Source: Sphingopyxis sp.
Lineage (GTDB): Bacteria > Pseudomonadota > Alphaproteobacteria > Sphingomonadales > Sphingomonadaceae
DNA: 7,532 nucleotides
Reading direction: 5' to 3'
Assembly (NCBI GenBank): GCA_026125835.1
Contig: JAHCKJ010000095.1
Coordinates: 1 to 7,532 of the forward strand
The stretch's first letter is position 1; each line of letters begins with the position of its first letter. The notes under the pieces were generated by a model. The model was not told the DNA's origin, made no database searches, and saw only the letters and a program-made list of their open reading frames with translations. Below are positions 1 through 5,978 of this stretch, in pieces. The position numbers were made by a program, and so were the translations under genes.

Positions 1-917
1 ATGCCGACCTCGTCATCGAAGCCGTGTTCGAGGAACTCTCGGTCAAGGAGTCGGTGTTCAAGCAGCTCGACGCGATCGCCAAACCCGGCGCGATCCTCGC
101 GTCGAACACCTCCTATCTCGACATCGACGAAATCGCGACCGCGACGAGCCGCCCCGGCGACGTGCTGGGCATGCACTTCTTCTCGCCTGCCAATGTCATG
201 AAGCTGCTCGAAGTCGTGCGCGGCGAGAAGACCGCGCCCGACGCGCTCGCCACCGCAATGGCAATCGGCAAGAAAATCGGCAAGGTCGCCGTGGTCGCGG
301 GCGTGTGCGACGGCTTCATCGGCAACCGGATGCTGAAACCGCGGCAGATGGAAGCGATGAAGCTGCTGCTCGAAGGCGCGACCCCGGCGCAGGTCGACAA
401 GGTGCACGTCGAATTCGGCATGCCGATGGGGCCGTTCCAGATGAGCGACCTGGCGGGCGTCGACATCGGCTGGCACCGCGACCCCAACCGCATCGAAAGC
501 ATCCGCGACGCGCTCGCCGCCGAAGGCCGCTGGGGGCAGAAGAAGCAAGCGGGCTTTTACGATTATGACGAAAAGCGCAATCCGTCGGAAAGTCCGCGCG
601 TTGCCGAGATCATCGAGGAGTTTCGCGCCAAGGAAGGCGTCGAGAAGCGCGACATCACCGATCAGGAGATTATCGAACGCACGCTGTATCCAATGGTCAA
701 CGAAGGCGCGCTGATCCTGTCCGAAGGCAAGGCGCAGCGCGCGTCGGACATCGATGTCGTGTGGATCTATGGCTATGGCTGGCCGGTCTATCGCGGCGGC
801 CCGATGTTCTGGGCGGGGCTGGAAGGCACCGACAAGATCGTCGCGGCGCTGGAAAAGCACGGGTTCGAAATCGCGCCGCTGCTCAAGGAAAAGGCCGAGG
901 CGAAGAGCGGGTTCTAG
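1..917 (+). CDS. 3-hydroxyacyl-CoA dehydrogenase part of a FadB/FadJ-like multifunctional beta-oxidation protein (5' partial)
   Basis: The gene is cut by the left edge; the reading frame begins at base 3 and gives 304 residues before a TAG stop. The enzyme oxidises L-3-hydroxyacyl-CoA to 3-ketoacyl-CoA with NAD+ in the cytosolic fatty-acid beta-oxidation cycle. Visible residues: SNTSYL at 34-39, catalytic His58 in GMHFFSPAN, Glu70 twelve residues later (the family's His-Glu dyad), and Asn108 in DGFIGNRM. These keep the Ser/His/Asn spacing of known HADs. Two helical C-terminal HCDH domains follow, roughly 108-200 and 215-300; the second carries YPMVNEGA and the GYGWPVYRGGPMFWA stretch. The tandem C-terminal domain is typical of trifunctional-type alpha subunits, so an N-terminal crotonase half probably lies off the window (inference). 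A thiolase partner is not visible. It ends just before a strong terminator, so it is the last gene of its transcript. Confidence 0.95.
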   Translation, partial: ADLVIEAVFEELSVKESVFKQLDAIAKPGAILASNTSYLDIDEIATATSRPGDVLGMHFFSPANVMKLLEVVRGEKTAPDALATAMAIGKKIGKVAVVAGVCDGFIGNRMLKPRQMEAMKLLLEGATPAQVDKVHVEFGMPMGPFQMSDLAGVDIGWHRDPNRIESIRDALAAEGRWGQKKQAGFYDYDEKRNPSESPRVAEIIEEFRAKEGVEKRDITDQEIIERTLYPMVNEGALILSEGKAQRASDIDVVWIYGYGWPVYRGGPMFWAGLEGTDKIVAALEKHGFEIAPLLKEKAEAKSGF

Positions 918-942
918 ACCCGTTTTAGATTATAATCAGCAG

Positions 943-980
943 GCCGTCTGTCCCGGCGCGGGGCAGACGGCTTTTGCTTT
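943..980 (+). terminator. Intrinsic terminator after the 3-hydroxyacyl-CoA dehydrogenase gene
   Basis: A perfect 8-bp stem, GCCGTCTG (943-950) with CAGACGGC (964-971), continues inward through one T-G wobble and three C-G pairs (951-954 with 960-963), leaving a five-base loop at 955-959. It is followed directly by TTTTGCTTT (972-980). Placed 25 nt after the TAG stop, it is a textbook rho-independent terminator for the plus-strand gene and separates it from the small gene at 1062. Confidence 0.9.
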
Positions 981-1061
981 GGGCGATCGCCGCCGCAGGG
1001 GGACGCAAATAGTTGCGATTCAGGGTTAAAGCGCTGGCAACACCTGTCGTTAGGGCAGAGC

Positions 1062-1292
1062 ATGACGGCCATGTCGTTTCTCGCCCTGTTGCTGCTCACG
1101 GGCAGCGTTCCGGTCGCCGCCCCGCCGCCGCCAGCAAGCGCGGTGGCCGTGGCGCGGGCGCGCATATTGGCGCCTGCCGAGATACGACGGGTGGATGGCC
1201 GGATCGAAGTGCACACCGGCGACCGCAAGGCGCCGACGCAGCTGCACCGGACCGAGCGCAAGGACGGCGGCCAGACGGCGGATTTTTACTGA
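1062..1292 (+). CDS. Small predicted exported protein, unknown function (76 aa)
   Basis: I do not recognise a named family. The product has a hydrophobic segment at residues 5-20 (SFLALLLLTGSVPVAA), then a Pro/Ala-rich stretch and a polar, charged, basic tail ending in ADFY. This reads as a Sec signal peptide with possible cleavage after VAA at residue 20, giving a periplasmic or secreted peptide of about 56 residues. The n-region lacks Lys/Arg, which is atypical. ATG at 1062 is preferred because AGGGCAG lies upstream at 1052-1058; a second ATG at 1071 would shorten the product by three residues. It follows a terminator and therefore needs its own promoter, but I see no convincing -35/-10 pair in 981-1061, only a GGCGATCGCC palindrome at 982-991. 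The stop codon lies in the hairpin shared with mmsB. Overlapping frames are also open, so the call rests on the signal-like N-terminus and the fit of the stop to the hairpin. Confidence 0.55.
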   Translation: MTAMSFLALLLLTGSVPVAAPPPPASAVAVARARILAPAEIRRVDGRIEVHTGDRKAPTQLHRTERKDGGQTADFY

Positions 1293-1326
1293 GTCGATCC
1301 TCCCCGCTACGGGGAGGATCGGCTCA
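1290..1326. terminator. Convergent-gene hairpin containing both stop codons
   Basis: A 16-bp stem with one G-T wobble pairs 1290-1305 with 1311-1326 around the five-base loop GCTAC. The core GATCCTCCCC/GGGGAGGATC is a perfect 10 bp. The outermost bases are the stop codons themselves: TGA of the plus-strand small gene at 1290-1292 and the complement of the mmsB TGA at 1324-1326. There is no U-tract on either side, so termination in both directions, or 3'-end protection, is inferred from position and stability rather than from a canonical terminator. The core resembles CCTCCCC-loop-GGGGAGG palindromes I recall as dispersed in sphingomonads. Confidence 0.7.
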
Positions 1327-2199
1327 GCCCTGCAACGTCTGGATAATCGCCGAAAAATCGCGACCATCCCGATCCGCCGCAACAAAGGCTTCGTACAGCT
1401 CGCGCGCTTTCGTTCCCATCGGGACATCGGCATCGACGCTCGCCGCCGCCTCCAACGCGAGGCGCAGATCCTTGAGCATCAGCGCCGCGGCGAACCCGCC
1501 CTTGTAATCATTGTCGGCGGGGGTCGTCGGGCCGACACCCGGCAGCGGTGCATAGCTGGTCAGCGACCAGCATTGCCCCGACGACACGCTGGCGATGTCG
1601 AAGAATTTCTGCGGATCGAGTCCAAGCTTCTGCGCGAGCGCCAGCGTCTCGCACGTCGCGATCATCGACGCGCCGAGCAGCATGTTGTTGCAGATCTTCG
1701 CGCCCTGCCCCGCGCCCGCCTCGCCGGCGTGGATCACCGCCTTGCCCATTTTCGCAAGGATCGGTTCGGCGCGCGCGAAGCCGTCACCGGTGCCGCCGAC
1801 CATGAAGGTCAGCGTCCCCGCATTGGCCGCGGCGATGCCGCCCGACACCGGTGCGTCGACCGCGACAAGGCCAGCATTGGCGGCGGCTTCGATGTTGCTC
1901 CGTGCTGTTGCAACGTCGATGGTCGAGCAATCGAGCAACAGGGTGCCGTCGGCGGCATGCGGGAAAACAGCTTCCTGATACACAGCTGCGACATGCTTGC
2001 CCGCTGGGAGCATGGTCACTACGGCGTCAGCGCCCGTTACCGCTTCGACAGCCGACGCGGCGCGGTTACAGCCTGCCTCGACGGCGCGCGCGAGAGCCTC
2101 TTCGCTAAGGTCGAAGGCGCGCACCTCATACCCCGCTTTCGCCAGGTTCGCGGCCATCCCGCCGCCCATATTGCCGAGTCCGATGAATGCGATTTTCAT
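1324..2199 (-). CDS. mmsB: 3-hydroxyisobutyrate dehydrogenase
   Basis: NAD-dependent oxidation of 3-hydroxyisobutyrate to methylmalonate semialdehyde in valine catabolism, in the cytosol. The 291-residue product has the usual family length. An N-terminal Rossmann fold starts with the family signature FIGLGNMGGGMAAN (residues 5-18) and an acidic Asp30 at the end of beta-2, favouring NAD over NADP. The substrate loop DAPVSGG is at 115-121, followed by GTLTFMVGG. Catalytic Lys168 is in GAGQGAKICNNM, with Asn172 four residues later as in the mammalian enzyme. The C-terminal helical domain carries NDYKGGFAAALMLKDL at 230-245. Only one base separates the upstream hydratase stop from this ATG, and a GGAAGGGG ribosome site lies inside the hydratase gene's end. 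It is the last gene of the minus-strand operon. The valine neighbours support HIBADH over tartronate-semialdehyde reductase or other beta-hydroxyacid dehydrogenases. Confidence 0.95.
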   Translation of the reverse strand: MKIAFIGLGNMGGGMAANLAKAGYEVRAFDLSEEALARAVEAGCNRAASAVEAVTGADAVVTMLPAGKHVAAVYQEAVFPHAADGTLLLDCSTIDVATARSNIEAAANAGLVAVDAPVSGGIAAANAGTLTFMVGGTGDGFARAEPILAKMGKAVIHAGEAGAGQGAKICNNMLLGASMIATCETLALAQKLGLDPQKFFDIASVSSGQCWSLTSYAPLPGVGPTTPADNDYKGGFAAALMLKDLRLALEAAASVDADVPMGTKARELYEAFVAADRDGRDFSAIIQTLQG

Positions 2200-2200
2200 G

Positions 2201-2983
2201 TCAGCGCCCCTTCCACACGCCTTCGCGCTTTTCGATGAACGCCGCCATGCCTTCGGCCTTGTCCTCGGTCGCGGCGAGGATCTGGAACAGACGGCGTTCG
2301 TAGATCAGCCCCTGGTCGAGCGTCGTTTCGAACGCGGCGTTGACCATGTCCTTGTTCACCATCGCGGCCATCGGCGGCATTGCGGCGATGACGGTCGCGG
2401 TCTTTACGGCTTCGTCGATCAAGGTCTCATGCGCAACGACGCGCGCCACCAGCCCCGAGCGTTCGGCTTCGGCGGCGTCCATCATCCGGCCGGTCAGGCA
2501 CATTTCCATCGCCTTGGCCTTCCCGATCGCGCGGGTCAGTCGCTGCGACCCGCCCATGCCCGGCGCGACGCCGAGCTTGATTTCCGGCTGGCCGAATTTC
2601 GCCTTGTCCGACGCGATGATGAAGTCGGCCATCATCGCGAGCTCGCAGCCGCCGCCCAGCGCGAAGCCGTTGACCGCGGCGATCCACGGCTTGCGAACCT
2701 TCTTCACGAAGTCGCTAGTCCATTTCGAGAAGAAGTCTTCAAGGTAGAAATCGGACGCCGGTTTGTCGGCCATGTCCTTGATGTCAGCGCCCGCGGCAAA
2801 CGCCTTTTCGCCCGAGCCCGTGAGCACCGCGCAGCGCTGGCCGGGGTCGGCTTCATACGCCGCGAAGGCGGCGATCAGGTCGTCGAGTACACCCGAGTTC
2901 AGCGCATTGAGCGCCTGCGGGCGGTTGAGCGTCACCAGCGTGACGGCGCCGCGCGTTTCGACGAGGAGGGTTTCGTAGGTCAT
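2201..2983 (-). CDS. Enoyl-CoA hydratase (crotonase family), probable methacrylyl-CoA hydratase
   Basis: Adds water across the 2,3 double bond of enoyl-CoA; in this operon the expected substrate is methacrylyl-CoA, giving 3-hydroxyisobutyryl-CoA. The 260-residue length matches short-chain bacterial and mitochondrial (ECHS1-like) hydratases. Visible motifs: LNRPQALNALN at 19-29, the oxyanion-hole segment AFAAGADIKDM at 61-71, ALGGGCELAMMAD at 108-120 with Glu114, and FGQPEIKLGVAPGMGG at 130-145 with Glu134. Both catalytic glutamates of true hydratases are present and 20 residues apart, as in the rat enzyme, which argues against an isomerase or a hydrolase. The C-terminus has the typical ATEDKAEGMAAFIEKR. 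A good GGAG site lies six bases upstream of the ATG. Upstream is an 81-nt gap with a large inverted repeat; downstream mmsB begins after one base. Substrate identity is inferred from context, since such enzymes also serve general beta-oxidation. Confidence 0.93.
   Translation of the reverse strand: MTYETLLVETRGAVTLVTLNRPQALNALNSGVLDDLIAAFAAYEADPGQRCAVLTGSGEKAFAAGADIKDMADKPASDFYLEDFFSKWTSDFVKKVRKPWIAAVNGFALGGGCELAMMADFIIASDKAKFGQPEIKLGVAPGMGGSQRLTRAIGKAKAMEMCLTGRMMDAAEAERSGLVARVVAHETLIDEAVKTATVIAAMPPMAAMVNKDMVNAAFETTLDQGLIYERRLFQILAATEDKAEGMAAFIEKREGVWKGR
2207..2214 (-). promoter_or_regulatory. Ribosome binding site of mmsB inside the hydratase gene
   Basis: On the minus strand GGAAGGGG precedes the mmsB ATG by seven bases and lies wholly inside the last codons of the upstream gene. 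It fixes the ATG at 2199 as the start and indicates coupled translation. Confidence 0.7.
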
Positions 2984-2989
2984 TTCAGT

Positions 2990-2993
2990 CTCC
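2990..2993 (-). promoter_or_regulatory. Ribosome binding site of the enoyl-CoA hydratase gene
   Basis: GGAG, in the context CGGAGACTGAA, lies six bases before the ATG at 2983. The last base of the inverted repeat coincides with the first base of this site (2993), so a folded repeat would sit immediately against the ribosome-binding region. Confidence 0.65.
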
Positions 2994-3062
2994 GTCGCCC
3001 CCGCGAAGGCGGGGGCCGTTGGCGTTATGCCGCAACCGGCCCCCGCCTTCGCGGGGGCGACG
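2993..3062. repeat. Perfect 26-bp inverted repeat (REP/BIME-like palindromic element) in the operon gap
   Basis: Bases 2993-3018 are the exact reverse complement of 3037-3062, separated by an 18-base spacer (3019-3036). Each arm also folds alone: CCCCCGC (2998-3004), loop GAAG, GCGGGGG (3009-3015), and the mirror copy in the right arm. The element is thus two head-to-head copies of a small GC-rich hairpin. It fills almost the whole 81-nt gap, starting three bases after the hydrolase stop and ending at the hydratase ribosome site. The arm motif matches palindromes I recall as dispersed across sphingomonad genomes (knowledge, not checked here). Possible effects are partial termination or mRNA processing and stabilisation. 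There is no U-tract, so it is not a canonical terminator. Confidence 0.9.
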
Positions 3063-3064
3063 AT

Positions 3065-4111
3065 CTAGGCGAGCGGCGTCCATTTCTCATCATCGGGCAA
3101 CGGCGCAAAGATCGCGTCAATCCAGTCGTCGGTCACCGCTTCGGGCGTCGGCGGATTCCATTTCGGGCTGTTGTCCTTGTCGATGATCAGCGCGCGGACG
3201 CCTTCGAGGAAGTCGTGCATCTGAACGACGCGGCTGCCGATCGCATATTCCTGCGTCATCTGCGCCGCGAAGTCGTGCATCGCGCCGCCTTCCTTCAGCT
3301 GGCGGAGCGCGACCTTGCACGTCTGTGGCGACTTGCTGTCCAGCGCCGCGAGTTCCTTCGTTGCCCATTCGCCGCCGTCGGCTTCGAGCGCGGCGAGAAT
3401 GTCTTCATAGGTGTCGCTGGCGAACAGCCGGTTGATCTTGTCGATCTGATGCGTGATCGCAGCGGGCGGCGCGGTGACCGACAGCTCGCCCAGGATGCCG
3501 CCGATGCGGTCGGGATGCTGCGCGATGCGCTCCTTCGCTTCGGCGAGCTTCTCCGACGGCAGATAATGCGTCGCGAGGCCGAGCGCGAGGCATTCGGCAC
3601 CGTCAAGCCGCGCCCCGGTGAGCGCGAGAAACACCCCGACGCGGCCTTCGAGCCGCGGCAGGTACCAGCCGCCGCCGACGTCGGGGAACAAGCCAATCCC
3701 CGTCTCGGGCATGGCAAAGCGCGTATGCTCGGTCGCGACGCGATATTTCGCGGGCTGCGAAATGCCGACCCCGCCGCCCATGGTGATCCCGTCCATAAAG
3801 GCGACAACGGGCTTGGGGTAACTGAACAGCAGATGGTTGAGGCGATATTCGGTGTGGAAGAAGGCACGGGCTTCGACGCCGTCCTTGGCGCCGCTCTCCG
3901 CCAGCATGCGGATGTCACCCCCGGCGCAGAAGCCGCGGCCCTCGCTATGGTCGATAATGACGGCTTCGATGGCGTCATCGTCGCGCCATCTGACGAGCGC
4001 GTCGATCATCGCTTCGCACATCGCGAGGTTCAGCGCGTGGATCGCCTTGGGACGATTGAGCGACAGGCAGCCGACGCGGCCCTCGACGCTTACGATAATA
4101 TCTTCGGTCAT
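3065..4111 (-). CDS. 3-hydroxyisobutyryl-CoA hydrolase (HIBCH family)
   Basis: Hydrolyses 3-hydroxyisobutyryl-CoA to free 3-hydroxyisobutyrate and CoA, releasing the substrate for MmsB. The 348 residues match bacterial HIBCH-type (ECH_2) proteins and exceed ordinary hydratases by about 90 residues. Motifs: LSLNRPKAIHALN at 16-28, GFCAGGDIRML at 60-70, MGGGVGIS at 111-118, and FAMPETGIGLFPDVGGGWYLPRL at 132-154. Glu136 and Asp144 keep the eight-residue spacing of the human catalytic Glu169/Asp177. Where hydratases have GGGCE, this protein has GGGVG, lacking the first hydratase glutamate, as expected for a hydrolase. The C-terminal extension carries the WNPPTPEAV segment typical of the family. 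The frame stays open far upstream, but the ATG at 4111 overlaps the upstream TGA as ATGA and gives the family's normal N-terminus. A distant AAGGGA precedes it, so coupling probably drives initiation. Confidence 0.94.
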   Translation of the reverse strand: MTEDIIVSVEGRVGCLSLNRPKAIHALNLAMCEAMIDALVRWRDDDAIEAVIIDHSEGRGFCAGGDIRMLAESGAKDGVEARAFFHTEYRLNHLLFSYPKPVVAFMDGITMGGGVGISQPAKYRVATEHTRFAMPETGIGLFPDVGGGWYLPRLEGRVGVFLALTGARLDGAECLALGLATHYLPSEKLAEAKERIAQHPDRIGGILGELSVTAPPAAITHQIDKINRLFASDTYEDILAALEADGGEWATKELAALDSKSPQTCKVALRQLKEGGAMHDFAAQMTQEYAIGSRVVQMHDFLEGVRALIIDKDNSPKWNPPTPEAVTDDWIDAIFAPLPDDEKWTPLA

Positions 4112-5253
4112 TGCCGCAACAAATCCCTTCCGACGATCATCCGCATGACCTGGTTGGTGCCCTCGAGGATCGAATGGACGCGCAGGTCGCGCCAGAAACG
4201 CTCGATCGGATAGTCGCGCAAATAGCCGTAGCCGCCAAACAATTGCAGCGCGTCGTTGACGATCTTGCTGCCATTGTCGGTCGCGAGCCGCTTGGCCATC
4301 GCCGAGAAGCGCGACTTGTCGGGGGCGTTCGCGGTGACTTTCGCCGCCGCCATATAGAGCAGCGCGCGCGATGCTTCGAGGTCGGTCGCCATGTCGGCAA
4401 GCATGAACTGGGTGTTCTGGAAATCGGCGATCGGCTGGCCGAACTGCTGGCGGTCCTTGGTGTAGGCGATCGCTTCGTCGAGGCAGCGCTGCGCCCCGCC
4501 CAAGGAGCAGGCGCCGATGTTGAGGCGGCCGCCGTCGAGCCCCGCCATCGCGAAGCGGAAACCGTCGCCCTCGGCGCCGACGAGATTTTCGACCGGCACG
4601 CGGCAATCCTCGAAGATCACCTGCGCGGTGGGCGACGCGTTCCAGCCGAGCTTTTTCTCGGGCGCGCCGAAGCTCAAACCCGGCGTGTCCTTTTCGATGA
4701 CGAGGCAGGAAATGCCCTTCGACTTTTCCCCGCCGGTGCGGACCATGCAGACATAGATGTCGTTGACCCCGGCGCCCGAAATGAACTGCTTCGTGCCGTT
4801 CAATACATAATGGTCGCCGTCTTTCCGGGCCGTCGTCTTGAGCGCCGCGGCGTCGGAGCCCGACCCGGGTTCGGTGAGGCAATAGCTTGCGATCTTGTCC
4901 ATGCTGACAAGGCTTGGCAGGAAGCGGTCCTTGATCGCCGCGCCGCCGAAGCGGTCGATCATCCACGTCGCCATATTGTGGATCGACACATAGGCGCTGG
5001 TCGCGGGACAGCCATAGGCCATCGCCTCCATGATCAGCGCGGCTTCGAGCCGACCGAGCCCGATCCCGCCCGATTCCTCGGCCACGTAAATGGCGCCGAA
5101 GCCGAGCTCGCCCGCGGCCTTCCACACCTCGACCGGATAATGGCTTTTCTCGTCCCACTCGGCCGCAAAGGGCGTGATGCGGTCGGCGGTGAATTTGCGC
5201 GCCATATCCTGGATGGCGAGCTGGTCGTCGGTCAGCTGGAACTGGTCGGTCAT
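4108..5253 (-). CDS. Acyl-CoA dehydrogenase, probable isobutyryl-CoA dehydrogenase
   Basis: FAD enzyme expected to oxidise isobutyryl-CoA to methacrylyl-CoA, passing electrons to ETF. The 381-residue product has the standard layout: N-terminal helical domain (1-120), beta domain with the family signature CLTEPGSGSDAA at 125-136 and FISGAG at 157-162, then the C-terminal helical domain with RQQFGQPI at 268-275 and LFGGYGYLRDYPIERFWRD at 338-356. The catalytic base is Glu364 in ILEGTNQVMR, the position used by short-chain and isobutyryl-CoA dehydrogenases. Segments such as GISCLVIEKDTPGLSFG and KKLGWNASPT resemble human ACAD8 as I recall it, and the neighbours are valine genes. The frame opens 16 residues further upstream, but ATG at 5253 begins at the usual family N-terminus and overlaps the preceding gene's TGA as ATGA. 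Substrate could also be another short branched acyl-CoA. Confidence 0.92.
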   Translation of the reverse strand: MTDQFQLTDDQLAIQDMARKFTADRITPFAAEWDEKSHYPVEVWKAAGELGFGAIYVAEESGGIGLGRLEAALIMEAMAYGCPATSAYVSIHNMATWMIDRFGGAAIKDRFLPSLVSMDKIASYCLTEPGSGSDAAALKTTARKDGDHYVLNGTKQFISGAGVNDIYVCMVRTGGEKSKGISCLVIEKDTPGLSFGAPEKKLGWNASPTAQVIFEDCRVPVENLVGAEGDGFRFAMAGLDGGRLNIGACSLGGAQRCLDEAIAYTKDRQQFGQPIADFQNTQFMLADMATDLEASRALLYMAAAKVTANAPDKSRFSAMAKRLATDNGSKIVNDALQLFGGYGYLRDYPIERFWRDLRVHSILEGTNQVMRMIVGRDLLRQ

Positions 5254-5654
5254 GCGGTCTTCTCTGTGATGATGGCTTCGGCCTCGATTTCGACTTTCCA
5301 CTCGGGGCGGATCAGCGCGGGGATGACGAGCATCGTCGCCGCCGGGCGGATGTCGCCGAACATCGCGCCATGCGTATGGCCGACCAGATCGGCGTCGGCG
5401 GGGTCGGTGATATACATGCGTGTGCGCACGACATCGGCGGGCGAACCTCCAAGTGCCTCCAGCGCCTCGCGGATGATCGTCAGACAGCGCGCCGCCTGTA
5501 CCCCCGCGTCGCCGACGGTCGAGGTGCCGTCGGGTTCGATCGGCGCGCAGCCCGCGACGTCGATCCGGTTCCCCACCCGCACCGCGCGGCTGTAGCCATA
5601 TACCGGCTCGAACGGCGACGCCGAGCTGTGGTTGCGCCGCGATCCGTCAGCCAC
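5250..5654 (-). CDS. Rid-family (YjgF/YER057c/UK114) protein without the deaminase arginine
   Basis: The 134-residue product has the chorismate-mutase-like Rid fold: VYGYSRAVRVGNRIDVAG at 18-35, VVRTRMYITD at 75-84 and PAATMLVIPALIRPEWKVEIEAEAI at 104-128. RidA itself hydrolyses reactive enamine/imine intermediates using Arg105; in my by-eye alignment of the IPAL-IRPEWKVEIEA region with E. coli RidA, that position is Leu114. It therefore probably belongs to one of the Rid subfamilies not shown to be imine deaminases, and its reaction is unknown. The only in-frame start is GTG at 5654, which overlaps the I78 gene's stop by eight bases (GTGGCTGA) and has no clear ribosome site, suggesting re-initiation by ribosomes finishing the upstream gene. 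Its own TGA overlaps the acyl-CoA dehydrogenase ATG. Tight coupling suggests a role tied to the catabolic enzymes. Confidence 0.88.
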   Translation of the reverse strand: MADGSRRNHSSASPFEPVYGYSRAVRVGNRIDVAGCAPIEPDGTSTVGDAGVQAARCLTIIREALEALGGSPADVVRTRMYITDPADADLVGHTHGAMFGDIRPAATMLVIPALIRPEWKVEIEAEAIITEKTA

Positions 5655-5955
5655 AGGTGATCTGCGTAATCTTGTAGGCGTCGTCGTACATGATGTTCAC
5701 GCGGTCGGAGCGATAGTCCATCGTCATCGCCGAGCGCGGCGGACCCCAGCGCAGCGTGCGGCCTTCGGCTTCTTTCAGGATGCGCGCGCCAAGCTCGGGC
5801 GTCGCGGTCTGTCCGACATAGGATTGCACGGCGTCGACTTTGCATTGCTTGAGCCCGTCGGCGGGGGGCGGCGCCGGTTCGGCGGGGGCGTCGCTGTAAG
5901 CAGCACAGGCGGTGAGCGGCAGGACGGCAGCCATCAGAGCCAAGCGAATTTCCAT
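5647..5955 (-). CDS. Peptidase inhibitor I78 family lipoprotein
   Basis: A 102-residue protein with a lipoprotein signal: hydrophobic residues 4-14 and lipobox LTAC with Cys17, then a Pro/Ala linker (21-33) and a compact domain (35-102). The domain shows the I78 pattern: Cys38, a GQ at 48-49, an Arg-rich WGPPRSAMTMDYRSDRVNI segment (70-88) and the terminal CG with Cys101, probably disulfide-bonded to Cys38. Members related to an Aspergillus elastase inhibitor define the family; inhibition by this bacterial protein is inferred, not shown. Location is the envelope, probably outer-membrane anchored. An upstream TTG at 5973 is open, but ATG at 5955 has an excellent AAGGGAG site seven bases away and puts the signal peptide at the right length. 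It lies 23 nt after the other lipoprotein gene and overlaps the Rid gene by eight bases, an odd place for an envelope protein. Confidence 0.85.
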   Translation of the reverse strand: MEIRLALMAAVLPLTACAAYSDAPAEPAPPPADGLKQCKVDAVQSYVGQTATPELGARILKEAEGRTLRWGPPRSAMTMDYRSDRVNIMYDDAYKITQITCG

Positions 5956-5962
5956 CGTCAGT

Positions 5963-5969
5963 CTCCCTT
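5963..5969 (-). promoter_or_regulatory. Ribosome binding site deciding the I78 lipoprotein start
   Basis: AAGGGAG on the minus strand is seven bases before ATG 5955. It supports that start over the TTG at 5973, which would add six residues and displace the signal peptide. Confidence 0.75.
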
Positions 5970-5978
5970 TCAAAAGCG

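Noticed and set aside
928..937. GATTATAATC containing a perfect TATAAT (931-936), a possible promoter for the small gene
   Set aside because: No -35 match at 16-18 bases upstream, and a transcript from here would enter the strong terminator at 943-980 at once. An attenuator is conceivable but nothing supports it.
1050..1433. A 127-codon minus-strand ORF and other overlapping frames over the small gene and mmsB's 3' end
   Set aside because: It crosses the convergent hairpin and part of mmsB in another frame, with Arg-rich composition and no signal or domain.
2993..3062. Reading the inverted repeat as a CRISPR repeat or insertion-sequence ends
   Set aside because: Only two copies in inverted orientation with an 18-base spacer, no spacer array, no transposase gene and no target-site duplication visible.
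1997..4213. A 738-codon open frame on the plus strand
   Set aside because: It runs antisense across three well-supported crotonase/dehydrogenase genes, is extremely Arg-rich and has no recognisable motif. It is a shadow produced by high GC and strong third-position bias.
4112..5158. An N-terminal extension of the hydrolase gene of about 350 residues, possibly a fusion protein
   Set aside because: The frame is open but the added sequence is Arg-rich nonsense lying out of frame inside the acyl-CoA dehydrogenase gene. The ATG at 4111 gives the normal family N-terminus.
4111..5595. A 494-codon open frame on the plus strand
   Set aside because: Antisense to the acyl-CoA dehydrogenase and Rid genes, with His/Arg/Asp-rich composition typical of a mirrored GC-rich gene and no family motif.
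5956..5973. A longer I78 lipoprotein starting at TTG 5973
   Set aside because: It would include the strong ribosome site inside the coding region and add charged residues ahead of an already complete lipoprotein signal peptide.
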